Shown here one piece after another: positions 26,186-33,855 of a DNA stretch of 64,000 nucleotides. This stretch comes from Paenalicyclobacillus macrosporangiidus (GTDB lineage Bacteria > Bacillota > Bacilli > Alicyclobacillales > Alicyclobacillaceae). The number at the start of each line of letters is the position of its first letter. The first letter of the stretch is position 1. The notes beneath the pieces are model-generated. The model did not search any database, had not been told where the DNA came from, and saw nothing but the letters and a program-made list of their open reading frames with translations. Location: the NCBI RefSeq assembly GCF_900116805.1, contig NZ_FPBV01000014.1, positions 46,708 through 110,707 on the forward strand, in the 5' to 3' direction. The position numbers and the translations under genes were made by a program.

Positions 26186-27883
26186 CTACCATCCGGCCGA
26201 CTTGCCTGCATCATTATACCATACGCCGCCCCGCGGCCGGTTTGGCGAGCGCCAGATTCCGCGCCGGATTCCGCGCCGCCGCCCCGCATACAGGAGTACC
26301 AGCCCGGTGTAGTAAGGGACGGCCCATCCCCAGGGCCAGGGCGGAAACCGCCACAGCGCGCCAGGCCACCCCGCGACCCAATCACACCAGGCCACCAGAC
26401 CATGCACACCGAGGGCGGCAAGGGCACCACACCCTTCCGCCACCGGTCGCAGCACCGGCAACCCCTGAGCAGTCACCGCCAACGCGATGCTCCCCGCTGC
26501 CAGCGGCAGCAGGAGGGCGAGCAACGGATCCACCAGCGCGTTGGACAGGACAGCGTACGGCGTCAACTGCCCAAAGACGCAGACCGAGACCGGAAGGACG
26601 ACCGCCTCCACCCAGACCGACGCACGCACGGTCGCCGTGGCCGCCACCCGGATACGCATCATCGCCCGCCGGAGCCTCCCGCCTCCGGCTGAAGAGGACG
26701 CCGAGGCGGCGCCCGCCAACGCCATGGTCACGCCCGCCGTGGCCAGGAAGGAAAGGGCACTGGACACGCCCCACAGGCTTCCCGGGGCCGCAATCCCCAT
26801 CATGAGGGCGGCGGCGGCAAGGCAGGTGGACACGCGGACCGGGCGGCCGCACCATTGGGCCGCCATCCGGTACGTGGACATCGCGGCGGCCCGGACGATG
26901 GACGGGGAGAACCCGCACATGCCCGCAAACGCCCACACGCCGGTCACCCACGCCACCGGCCACCCCCAGGCCGGCATCCGCAGCCGCCGCCACAGGGGTC
27001 GCACGGCCCAGGTCGCCGCCCGTTCCAAGATCAGCACGTTGGCCCCGCTCGCGGCCAACACGTGCAGCAGTCCGGCGGCCAAGAAGGCCTGTTGGAGACC
27101 GGCAGGAAGGGACGATCCCCCGAAGACCATGCTCTGCACCAGCCCGGCCGTCCCTGCGTCCAAGCCGGCCGTGCGGCGCAGGGCGCTCGCCACGGCGTCG
27201 CCTGCCCTGGAAAATGGGCTGGACCAGGTGTTCCCGTGGCGCGGAGCGGAGGTCACCGTCCCCTCGAAACGGTACTGGGGCCGGGCCAGCGATCCCGCGG
27301 GCGTGCGAGGCGGATCGGGAAAGAGGACGCCGCGGAGGACGACGGAATCGCCCGGGTGGATGCGGGCACCGTCCGGCCCGGCCGGAAACCACACCGCTTC
27401 GACGTCGCAGGGCGTCGAGGCCCCAGGTCCGCCGATCCGCTGCAGGTGCAGCCGATACCACGGCCCCGATTTCCCCGTGGATGCCGTCTGGACCGACGCC
27501 TCGGCCGACAGGGGGCGCCCGCACCACGCATCGGCGCGCTGCGGGGCGCCGGCGCCCCGCCAGGCACCGTAACAGAACGCCAATGCCAACAGGCATCCCC
27601 ACCAAGCCCCTCGGTGGATGCCCCTCCGGTGCGGGCGGACCCACCCCGCCCCGGCGGGCTGCCGACGCGCACGCGTCTGTTGGGATGGGTTCGGACGCCC
27701 TCTACCGGCCCGAATGCGTTCCACCGCCTCGTCCCACAGCCAACCTGCGCCGATACCGCCCCACACGAAGAGGGTGCCCAACCCCAGCCAAAGCGGCCAG
27801 GGCTGCGGCGCCCTCGCGTTGAGGAGATCTCCCGCGACCATGGTGAAGACCAGGGTCCACACAACCCCCTGCCACGCGGCCAC
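26186..27883 (-). CDS. comEC: ComEC/Rec2 competence membrane protein, channel domain only
   Basis: About 565 residues. The N-terminal DUF4131-like part includes AVWFPAGPDGARIHPGDSVV. The Competence domain follows, with TAGLVQSMVFGGSSLPAGL, FLAAGLLHVLAASGANVLI and FAGMCGFSPSIVRAAAMSTY, all diagnostic of ComEC, then several helices. ComEC carries single-stranded DNA across the membrane in transformation. Bacillus ComEC is ~770 residues with a C-terminal metallo-beta-lactamase domain; here the reading frame stops after the last helices and no such domain follows. The start is uncertain: GTG 27883 was chosen, close to the upstream stop at 27889. Confidence 0.85.
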   Translation of the reverse strand: MAAWQGVVWTLVFTMVAGDLLNARAPQPWPLWLGLGTLFVWGGIGAGWLWDEAVERIRAGRGRPNPSQQTRARRQPAGAGWVRPHRRGIHRGAWWGCLLALAFCYGAWRGAGAPQRADAWCGRPLSAEASVQTASTGKSGPWYRLHLQRIGGPGASTPCDVEAVWFPAGPDGARIHPGDSVVLRGVLFPDPPRTPAGSLARPQYRFEGTVTSAPRHGNTWSSPFSRAGDAVASALRRTAGLDAGTAGLVQSMVFGGSSLPAGLQQAFLAAGLLHVLAASGANVLILERAATWAVRPLWRRLRMPAWGWPVAWVTGVWAFAGMCGFSPSIVRAAAMSTYRMAAQWCGRPVRVSTCLAAAALMMGIAAPGSLWGVSSALSFLATAGVTMALAGAASASSSAGGGRLRRAMMRIRVAATATVRASVWVEAVVLPVSVCVFGQLTPYAVLSNALVDPLLALLLPLAAGSIALAVTAQGLPVLRPVAEGCGALAALGVHGLVAWCDWVAGWPGALWRFPPWPWGWAVPYYTGLVLLYAGRRRGIRRGIWRSPNRPRGGVWYNDAGKSAGW

Positions 27884-27888
27884 CCGGA

Positions 27889-29007
27889 TCAGCGGGTGTC
27901 CCCCTTGATGAGGACGGCCGTCTGCAGGTGGTGGCTCTGCCAAAAGCCAGGCGCGTCAAACCAGACATCTTGTTCACTGCCCCAGGTGGTATCCAACGGG
28001 ATCCACCGCTGCGCCTGGCCGTCCCACACCTCGTTCCATGCGTGGGGCCCGCTTTGCCCCGCGGCACCGCCGATGCCTTCGTCGATCTTCACCGTCAACC
28101 CGCTCGCGTGGGCCAGGTTGGCGTACAACAAGGCATAGTCGGCGCACACGCCCTTGCCCGTCTGCAGGGTCTGCTCGGGAGACTGCTGATCCCATTGCCC
28201 GCGATACACGAAGTCGTCGTACTTCTGCCAGTCGTACGACACATGGTGGATCTCCCACTCGTAGATGGCCTTCGCCTTTCCGCGGTCGGTGGTCTGCCCC
28301 GCGGTGATGCGCTGGGCCAAGTCGGCGATGTCCTTCGGTACCATGACGACGCCCTGCGCCTGTCCGCCCGGGCTGGGGACGACGAACAGGTTGATGTTGT
28401 TCGCGAGCGGCTGGAGGGCACCTTCGGCCAGCACGGGCAACTCGCGCGCCACGAACGGGCGCACCCAGGGATTGTACACCCGCTCCGCCAACCAGCGGTA
28501 CGGGGCAGACTCGGCGGCCTCCCTTCCGATGGCGGGGAGCGTGAAATACTGCAGCGCGAGAAACAGCAGCGCCCCGTACACGGAGATCCGCGCCACGCCG
28601 GCGGCGACGCCCAGCGCCGCGCCGAGGCCGCGCTGGTGGCCGAGTGCGGGAGGAATCCCCTGCACGAGCAAGCCCGGCAGGGGTCGCAACAGGCGCTGGA
28701 TACAGGCCGCCAGCACGCCGTACAACAGCAGAAACGCGATCGCGCTGCCCGCATTGGGGGCCCTCTGCCAGGCTTGCGCCAACTCGCGCAACACGGGTGG
28801 CCACGCGGCCAGGGAGGCGCTTTTCACCCAGGCCCCGAGCCATACCGTCAGACGCCACCCCGCCCACAGGCACGCGGCGATCATCGCCACATGAAGTCCC
28901 TGGCGGACCAGGTGTCCGGTCTGGATGGCGAAGCCCCGCCGGAAACCCTGCCACACGGAACCGAGCAGCACCAGTGCCAGTCCGACGGTCACCCAGTTGA
29001 GGGTCAT
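27889..29007 (-). CDS. CvpA-like membrane domain fused to a transglutaminase-like domain
   Basis: 372 residues. Residues ~1-165 have four hydrophobic helices in the CvpA/colicin V production arrangement (GLALVLLGSVWQGFRRGFAIQ). Residues ~230-365 form a transglutaminase-like cysteine protease fold with the catalytic triad visible in order: Cys in GKGVCADYALLY, His in GPHAWNEVWD and Asp in WIPLDTTWG. The enzymatic part is probably extracytoplasmic. The family can act as peptidase, amidase or cross-linker and the true reaction is unknown. It lies between comEA and comEC in the place of comEB. Confidence 0.8.
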   Translation of the reverse strand: MTLNWVTVGLALVLLGSVWQGFRRGFAIQTGHLVRQGLHVAMIAACLWAGWRLTVWLGAWVKSASLAAWPPVLRELAQAWQRAPNAGSAIAFLLLYGVLAACIQRLLRPLPGLLVQGIPPALGHQRGLGAALGVAAGVARISVYGALLFLALQYFTLPAIGREAAESAPYRWLAERVYNPWVRPFVARELPVLAEGALQPLANNINLFVVPSPGGQAQGVVMVPKDIADLAQRITAGQTTDRGKAKAIYEWEIHHVSYDWQKYDDFVYRGQWDQQSPEQTLQTGKGVCADYALLYANLAHASGLTVKIDEGIGGAAGQSGPHAWNEVWDGQAQRWIPLDTTWGSEQDVWFDAPGFWQSHHLQTAVLIKGDTR

Positions 29008-29087
29008 CGCCGCTCCCCCTTTCCCATGTTGGCTGGCGCGTTCACACGCTGCGACAACGAAACGGCTGCCGTACGCACGTCAAGTCG

Positions 29088-29933
29088 CTAGGACACCACG
29101 GTCACGTAAGGTGCGATCCGTTCGTACAACACCGGCCCGATGCCCGGCACCGACTGCAACTCCGTGACGGCCCGGAACCGGCCGTGCTGCTGCCGGTAGG
29201 TGAGGATGGCGTTGGCCCTGGCCGGCCCGATGCCGGGCAAGGTCTGCAGCGTCTTGAGATCGGCCGTGTTGAGGTCGATCTTGAGCCCGCCCGCGGCCGG
29301 CCCGGAACCGTCCGCACCAGAGGATTCGGCGCTCGCCGCGCGGGTCTGGTCCGCGCCGCCGGATGAGGCCGCATTCCCGCCGGCCGGGCTCGCCTGCGCT
29401 GGCACGCTCGCCCCCGAATCGGCCGATGGCACCACGACGTCCTGCCCGTCGTCCAGCGGCGCCGCCTCGTTGATCCAGCGGGCGTCCTCTGGATGAAGAA
29501 ATCCTCCGGCCGCAGCGACGGCGTCCGCCACCCGGGCCCCTGACGGCAACCGGTACACTCCAGGCCGCCGCACATCGCCCTGCACGTCCACCACCACCTC
29601 ACTGGCCGCGGCATCCTGGGCCACCGGCGGTGCGACCGCGGACGGCGCGGACACCGCTGAAGACGCACCGTTGGCAGAAGACGGCCGGTGAATCCACCAG
29701 CCGATGGCGATCCCGCTGAACAACGCCAAACTGCCTAGCGCCCAGACCGGCCATGCGCCGCGCGTGACGAGGGACATGCCGTATCCGTCGGCCGCCCCTG
29801 CCCACGGTGGCAGATCCGCGCCAGGGGGCTCCGCATCGTCCGCCACCGACGGCGAACGCACGTCATCGGACGCGGTGTCCTCCTCGGCCCCTGGGTGACC
29901 AGTGCCATCCGGGCGATGTTCCTCCTGCACCAT
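29088..29933 (-). CDS. comEA: Competence DNA receptor ComEA
   Basis: 281 residues. An acidic N-terminal cytoplasmic segment precedes one membrane helix (WALGSLALFSGIAIGWWI, ~65-82). An SLBB domain follows (VVDVQGDVRRPGVYRLPSG...VADAVAAAGGF), then a Ser/Ala linker and a helix-hairpin-helix pair (KIDLNTADLKTLQTLPGIG and FRAVTELQSVPGIGPVLYE) that binds double-stranded DNA. ComEA takes up transforming DNA and hands it to ComEC. It begins downstream of a good promoter divergent from mntR. Confidence 0.95.
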   Translation of the reverse strand: MVQEEHRPDGTGHPGAEEDTASDDVRSPSVADDAEPPGADLPPWAGAADGYGMSLVTRGAWPVWALGSLALFSGIAIGWWIHRPSSANGASSAVSAPSAVAPPVAQDAAASEVVVDVQGDVRRPGVYRLPSGARVADAVAAAGGFLHPEDARWINEAAPLDDGQDVVVPSADSGASVPAQASPAGGNAASSGGADQTRAASAESSGADGSGPAAGGLKIDLNTADLKTLQTLPGIGPARANAILTYRQQHGRFRAVTELQSVPGIGPVLYERIAPYVTVVS

Positions 29934-29991
29934 GGACTCCTCCCTTCGCGCCGATCCGCTTCGCCAGCGCGGCGGGGAGTTCCTGTTCGCT

Positions 29992-30020
29992 ACTGTACGG
30001 GCTTATGATGATTTTGACAA
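29992..30020 (-). promoter_or_regulatory. Promoter of comEA
   Basis: TTGTCA -35 (30015-30020), 17-bp spacer, TACAGT -10 (29992-29997), about 60 bp before the comEA start, divergent from mntR. Confidence 0.72.
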
Positions 30021-30091
30021 TGGAAATCCGATCTGGCAGCCGAGCCCGAACTCCGCTAAGATAAAGGAATCAATGTGCGGAGGTTTTGCTC

Positions 30092-30520
30092 GTGTTGACG
30101 CCGAGCATGGAGGATTACCTGGAGAAGATCTACGAACTGATGAAGGAAAAAGGGTATGCACGCGTGTCGGACATCGCGTCCTCGCTGGACGTGCAGCCTT
30201 CATCCGTCACCAAAATGCTGCAGAAGCTGGGCGAGAACGATTACGTCACCTACGAGAAGTACCGCGGCATCGTGTTGACCTCCCGCGGCCAGAAGACCGG
30301 CAAGCGGATCAAGGAACGCCACCACATGCTGGAGGATTTTCTGCGCATGCTCGGCGTCCACGAAGACGTCATCCGCCGCGATGTCGAGGGGATTGAACAC
30401 CACGTCAGTCCCAGCACGCTCGGTGCCCTGCAGGCACTGGTGCTGTATTTCAGCGAACACCCCGAACAACTGGCCGTGTTTCAGACCTATTTGGCACGCG
30501 TGGGGGAGGACGAGGCGTAA
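30092..30520 (+). CDS. mntR: Manganese-responsive transcriptional regulator MntR
   Basis: DtxR-family repressor of manganese uptake, 142 residues from the GTG at 30092, the same length as B. subtilis MntR. All six metal ligands known from the B. subtilis protein are at the same positions: Asp8, Glu11, His77, Glu99, Glu102 and His103. The winged helix holds [29 protein letters not shown] site lies 7 bases upstream; an upstream TTG at 30086 would lengthen the protein by two residues and was rejected. A TAAGAT -10-like box is at 30057-30062. No transporter gene is adjacent. Confidence 0.95.
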   Translation: MLTPSMEDYLEKIYELMKEKGYARVSDIASSLDVQPSSVTKMLQKLGENDYVTYEKYRGIVLTSRGQKTGKRIKERHHMLEDFLRMLGVHEDVIRRDVEGIEHHVSPSTLGALQALVLYFSEHPEQLAVFQTYLARVGEDEA

Positions 30521-30602
30521 CGCCGCCCGCCCCCGCGCCACGCGGGCCCCACGCGGTTCCACGGTGCCCGCCGGATCCGCCCGCGGGCCGAAACCGGCCG
30601 AA

Positions 30603-30959
30603 TCACTGCGCCATCTCGAACGGAACCTGGCGGGCGTCGCCCCACAGCCGTTCCAGGTGGTAAAACTCCCGCTCCTCGGGCCGGAACACGTGCACCACCA
30701 CATCGCCGAAGTCCAACAACACCCAGCGCGCTTCATCCATCCCCTCCGTCCCGCGGCAGGGGACCCCGAGCTGCGCCATTTTGTCCGTCACCGCCCGGGC
30801 CACCGCCTCCACCTGGGTGCCTGAGTTGGCGGAACAGATGACGAAGTAATCGGCCACCGGGGTCAGATCGTGAATGTCCAGCACGACGATGTCCTTGGCC
30901 TTCTTGTCGGCTGCCGCAGACGCGGCCTCCAGCGCGATGTGGTCCACCGAATGGGTCAT
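30603..30959 (-). CDS. rsfS: Ribosomal silencing factor RsfS
   Basis: 118 residues. RsfS binds ribosomal protein L14 and blocks 30S-50S joining in slow growth. Diagnostic segments are DKKAKDIVVLDIHDLTPVADYFVICSANSGTQ, of which VADYFVICS is central, and LLDFGDVVVHVFRPEEREFYHLERLW. The ATG overlaps the yqeK stop by four bases (ATGA) with GGGAGG upstream. It ends the yqeG-to-rsfS block as in Bacillus. Confidence 0.96.
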   Translation of the reverse strand: MTHSVDHIALEAASAAADKKAKDIVVLDIHDLTPVADYFVICSANSGTQVEAVARAVTDKMAQLGVPCRGTEGMDEARWVLLDFGDVVVHVFRPEEREFYHLERLWGDARQVPFEMAQ

Positions 30960-31579
30960 TCGCGTTCCTCCCAATCCTTGGTTTCGTTCGGCGCCAACGG
31001 CGCACCGCGCCCGTCCGCGCCGAGCACCCGCCGCCAGAGATCGTTTCTCGCACGGACGGTCAATTCGAAGATCGGCGCACGTTGAGCGATGAGATACGTC
31101 AAGGTGGCGTCGAAGGACTCCGCCAGCGCCCGCTCCAAATCCTCTTCCGCCACTGTGCGCAGCCTGTCCACGCCGGGATAGCGGCGGCCGGGCTCAATGG
31201 CGTCGGCCAGGCACAGCACCATTTCCAGGCGCGTCATCCCGACCCGGCCGCTGGTGTGATAGCGGATCGCGTTCCGAATGTCCTCGTCGTCCACCCCGAA
31301 CCACTCCCGGGCCAGGCCTGCGGCCACGGGGCCGTGCAGAACGGCCGGCACGTCAAAGAACGCCGGTTCCACCTCAAAACGGCGAGCGGTGTCCACCAAC
31401 CGCGCCCATTCCCACTCCCGTGCCACATCGTGGATCCAGGCCGCCAAACGCGCTTTCTCCGGGTCTGCGCCGTGCCGCAAGGCCAGTCGCTCCGCCGTAC
31501 GCACGACGCCCTCGGTGTGGCGAAACCGCTCCGGGCTCAATTCTCGCCGAACCCGTTCGCGGATCTCCGTTTCCTCCAC
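30956..31579 (-). CDS. yqeK: HD-domain phosphohydrolase YqeK (diadenosine tetraphosphatase)
   Basis: 207 residues with an HD metal-dependent phosphohydrolase domain: RFRHTEGVVRTAERLA, the HD pair in AAWIHDVAREW, VLHGPVAAGLAREWFGV and a late metal-binding region with LCLADAIEPGRRYPGV. YqeK-family enzymes split Ap4A symmetrically to ADP. The gene is coupled to rsfS by a 4-bp overlap and follows nadD after a short gap, the normal order in Bacillota. Confidence 0.93.
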   Translation of the reverse strand: MEETEIRERVRRELSPERFRHTEGVVRTAERLALRHGADPEKARLAAWIHDVAREWEWARLVDTARRFEVEPAFFDVPAVLHGPVAAGLAREWFGVDDEDIRNAIRYHTSGRVGMTRLEMVLCLADAIEPGRRYPGVDRLRTVAEEDLERALAESFDATLTYLIAQRAPIFELTVRARNDLWRRVLGADGRGAPLAPNETKDWEERE

Positions 31580-31624
31580 GCGTCCACCTCCCGCTCGCCA
31601 CCATGAAGGCGATGCGCCATTCCG

Positions 31625-32206
31625 TTATGCATGGATCTTATTCCAGACACGCAGGACCCGGTCGGGAACCAGGCCACAGACGGGGAGTCCGCGGGCCAAC
31701 CGTTCGCGCAGGAACGTCGAGGACACGTCGAGGATCGGCATCTCCAGCCGCTCCGCCCGCAGCTCCGGCAGCCGTTCCCGGCTGGCCGCATACGTCTCGT
31801 CAAACGGCCAACCGGTGCGAACAGCGACCCAAAACGGAATCGCGCGGGCCAGTTCCTGCGCCCGTCCCCAGTTGGGCAACTGCGCCAGACTGTCCGACCC
31901 GACGAGGAACGAAAACGACACCCGCGGATGAAGCGTCTGAAGCGCCCGGACCGTGTCCACCGTGTAGGACGGCTTCGGCAGGCTCGCTTCGATGTCGCAC
32001 AGGCGCAGATGCGGATACCCGTCAATCAGCGCGCGGACCATTTCGACCCGCCCCCCGTAGTCGTCCACCTGCTGATGTGCCTTGTGCGGCGGAACCGGGG
32101 CCGGAAGCCACCATACCTCGTCCGCGCCCGTCTGTTCCCAGGCCAACTGCGCCATGGTGAGGTGGCCGACGTGCGGCGGATCGAACGTGCCGCCGAACAG
32201 GACCAC
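31625..32206 (-). CDS. nadD: Nicotinate-nucleotide adenylyltransferase
   Basis: Converts nicotinate mononucleotide to its adenine dinucleotide in NAD synthesis. VVLFGGTFDPPHVGHLTMAQ holds the GGTFDPxHxGH nucleotide-binding motif, and VSSTFLRERLARGLPV holds the ISSTxxR motif near the end. I chose GTG 32206 (193 residues, close to the 189 of B. subtilis) because the family usually begins only a few residues before FGGTFDP. No clear ribosome-binding site is seen. An ATG at 32293 would overlap yhbY by about 80 bp. Coupled translation from yhbY is likely. Confidence 0.92.
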   Translation of the reverse strand: MVLFGGTFDPPHVGHLTMAQLAWEQTGADEVWWLPAPVPPHKAHQQVDDYGGRVEMVRALIDGYPHLRLCDIEASLPKPSYTVDTVRALQTLHPRVSFSFLVGSDSLAQLPNWGRAQELARAIPFWVAVRTGWPFDETYAASRERLPELRAERLEMPILDVSSTFLRERLARGLPVCGLVPDRVLRVWNKIHA

Positions 32207-32211
32207 CCGGT

Positions 32212-32520
32212 TCAGGGGGGCGGCAGTTGAATCTGCGGGTTTTCCCTGCTCCGCCTGTACAGGACCACCGTCCTGCCGATGGACTGCACCCACGATGCAC
32301 CCGTCTCCTCCACCAGGATGTCTCCCACCTCGTCGCGCTCGAGCGGGCTCGTGTCGAGGACCGAAACCTTGATCAGTTCCTGCGCCTCCAGAACCTCTTC
32401 GACTTGTTCAATCACGCCGGCGGTCACGCCTGCCTTTCCCACCTGTACCACCGGCCTCAGGTGATGGGCGAGCGCGCGCAACGTCCGTATCTGTTTTCCG
32501 GTCAGGGTTTGACCAGCCAT
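32212..32520 (-). CDS. yhbY: YhbY-family RNA-binding protein (CRM domain)
   Basis: 102-residue CRM-domain protein. Its N-terminal LTGKQIRTLRALAHHLRPVV and VQVGKAGVTAGVIEQVEEVL contain the GxxG RNA-binding loop, and it ends with VQSIGRTVVLYRRS. YhbY associates with pre-50S ribosomal subunits. It sits between aroE and nadD, as yqeI does in B. subtilis. An AAGGAGGAG site precedes the ATG. Confidence 0.95.
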   Translation of the reverse strand: MAGQTLTGKQIRTLRALAHHLRPVVQVGKAGVTAGVIEQVEEVLEAQELIKVSVLDTSPLERDEVGDILVEETGASWVQSIGRTVVLYRRSRENPQIQLPPP

Positions 32521-32562
32521 GAGCTCCTCCTTCCGCGTCCCCCTTCTCCCCAGGGGCAGCGC

Positions 32563-33423
32563 TCAGGCGCGGGCCGCGTCCCCCTGCGGCCCGTGTCGCA
32601 CCGCCTCTTCAGCGGCCGCCCGCATCACCGCACGCGGAGCGGGCGCCTCGAACCAGCGCTCATACGCCAGAGCGCCCTGTTCGACCAACATCGACAGCCC
32701 ATCGACGGCCGTGGCCCCCCGGGCGGCCGCCTCCTCCAAGAAGCGGGTGCGAAGCGGCCGGTACACCGCGTCCTGAACCACCTGCCCGGCGCGGAAGCAC
32801 CGGCCGTCCTCCACCGGAGCGGCGTCCGTTTCGGGCCACATGCCGATGGGCGTGGTCTGCGCCACCAGGTCCGCCTGGGCCACGCACGCATGCCGGTCGG
32901 CCCACGGGAATACCTGCACCCGCAGCCAATCGCCAAACTGGACCGCCAATGCCTCCGCACGCTCCAATCTCCGCGCAGCGACGGCCACCCGCGTACCCGG
33001 GGCGCGCAGCGCCAACGCCGTGAGCACCGCGCGGGCCGCGCCCCCGGCGCCGAGCACCGCCACCCGCTCCGGAATGCCTTCGAGGTGCGGGCGGACACTC
33101 TCCCACCAACCGTCGACATCCGTATTGTGTCCCCACAGGCGCCCGCCGGGGTCCACCCGGACCGTGTTGACGGCGCCGGCCATCCGGGCCGTGTCGGTCA
33201 CCTCGTCGAGCAGCGAAAACACCGCCTGTTTGTGCGGGATGGTTACGTTGAACCCGCCCGCTCCGAGTGCCCTCAACCCTTCGACCGCCGCAGCGATGTG
33301 CGTTGGCGCCACTTCGAAGGACATGTACACCGCCGCCTGACCCGCGGCCCGGAACGCCGCGTTCATCATCGCGGGCGAAGCGGAGTGGCCCACGGGCCAC
33401 CCCAGCACCCCGTACAACCGCAC
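32563..33423 (-). CDS. aroE: Shikimate dehydrogenase (NADP+)
   Basis: Reduces 3-dehydroshikimate in chorismate synthesis. The substrate domain has GWPVGHSASPAMMNAAF (the SxS shikimate motif) and NVTIPHKQAV with the catalytic Lys. The cofactor domain has GHNTDVDG and VAVLGAGGAARAV, then AARRLERA, which suits NADPH. 286 residues from GTG 33423 with GGAGG 8 bases upstream; a TTG six bases earlier is less likely. A promoter with an extended -10 lies at 33474-33501. Confidence 0.95.
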   Translation of the reverse strand: MRLYGVLGWPVGHSASPAMMNAAFRAAGQAAVYMSFEVAPTHIAAAVEGLRALGAGGFNVTIPHKQAVFSLLDEVTDTARMAGAVNTVRVDPGGRLWGHNTDVDGWWESVRPHLEGIPERVAVLGAGGAARAVLTALALRAPGTRVAVAARRLERAEALAVQFGDWLRVQVFPWADRHACVAQADLVAQTTPIGMWPETDAAPVEDGRCFRAGQVVQDAVYRPLRTRFLEEAAARGATAVDGLSMLVEQGALAYERWFEAPAPRAVMRAAAEEAVRHGPQGDAARA

Positions 33424-33473
33424 GCACAACCCCTCCCCGGCAACCGATGGCCAGCCTGTCCCTCATCATCGGC

Positions 33474-33501
33474 ACTATAGCACAACCGTCGGAAATCGCA
33501 A
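33474..33501 (-). promoter_or_regulatory. Promoter of aroE-yhbY-nadD-yqeK-rsfS
   Basis: TTGCGA -35 (33496-33501), 16-bp spacer, TATAGT -10 (33474-33479) preceded by TGC (extended -10). It starts directly after the terminator of the small upstream gene. Confidence 0.75.
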
Positions 33502-33503
33502 AT

Positions 33504-33540
33504 AAAAAAGCAGCGCCCCGCGGAAGTTCCCGTGCGCTGC
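33504..33540 (-). terminator. Intrinsic terminator after the small gene at 33.6 kb
   Basis: GCAGCGC (33534-33540) pairs with GCGCTGC (33510-33516) on the minus strand and is followed by TTTTTT. It separates the 71-residue gene and the yqeH unit from aroE. Confidence 0.85.
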
Positions 33541-33552
33541 AAAGCCTTGCGC

Positions 33553-33768
33553 TCACTTGCGAAAGTCCAGAACCGCACGCAGTTCCCCGCCCTCGATACG
33601 GAGGTGGACGTCGTGCAGACGGTAGTCCGCCAGGTCCGGGTGCTGTACCCGCGCCTGGCGCACCACGCGCTGCAACCGCCCAATCAGCCCTTCGACCGAC
33701 AACGTGCAGGAAGAAGAACGTTCGCTCCACACGGGCAACACGACGTGCCTCTTCGTCTCTTCCCCCAT
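33553..33768 (-). CDS. Small hypothetical protein
   Basis: 71 residues from ATG 33768 (MGEETKRHVVLPVWSERSSS). The body has a helix rich in Arg (VEGLIGRLQRVVRQARVQ) and ends DVHLRIEGGELRAVLDFRK, an alternating pattern that suggests a beta strand pair. I do not recognise a family. It lies between yqeH and aroE, where B. subtilis has no gene, and ends just before a strong terminator, which supports it being transcribed. The ribosome-binding site is weak (GGTGGTG). Confidence 0.55.
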   Translation of the reverse strand: MGEETKRHVVLPVWSERSSSCTLSVEGLIGRLQRVVRQARVQHPDLADYRLHDVHLRIEGGELRAVLDFRK

Positions 33769-33855
33769 TCGGTCACCACCCGAACCCCCATCCTCCACGG
33801 CAGCCGCCGGGAGGCCCAGGCGTTGTACTCTAGGTGTATTCGGGTGGTCCGGGGT

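Noticed and set aside
30011..30042. TTGACA on the plus strand as the -35 of mntR
   Set aside because: No -10 lies 16-18 bp downstream; the same bases serve as the -35 of comEA on the other strand.
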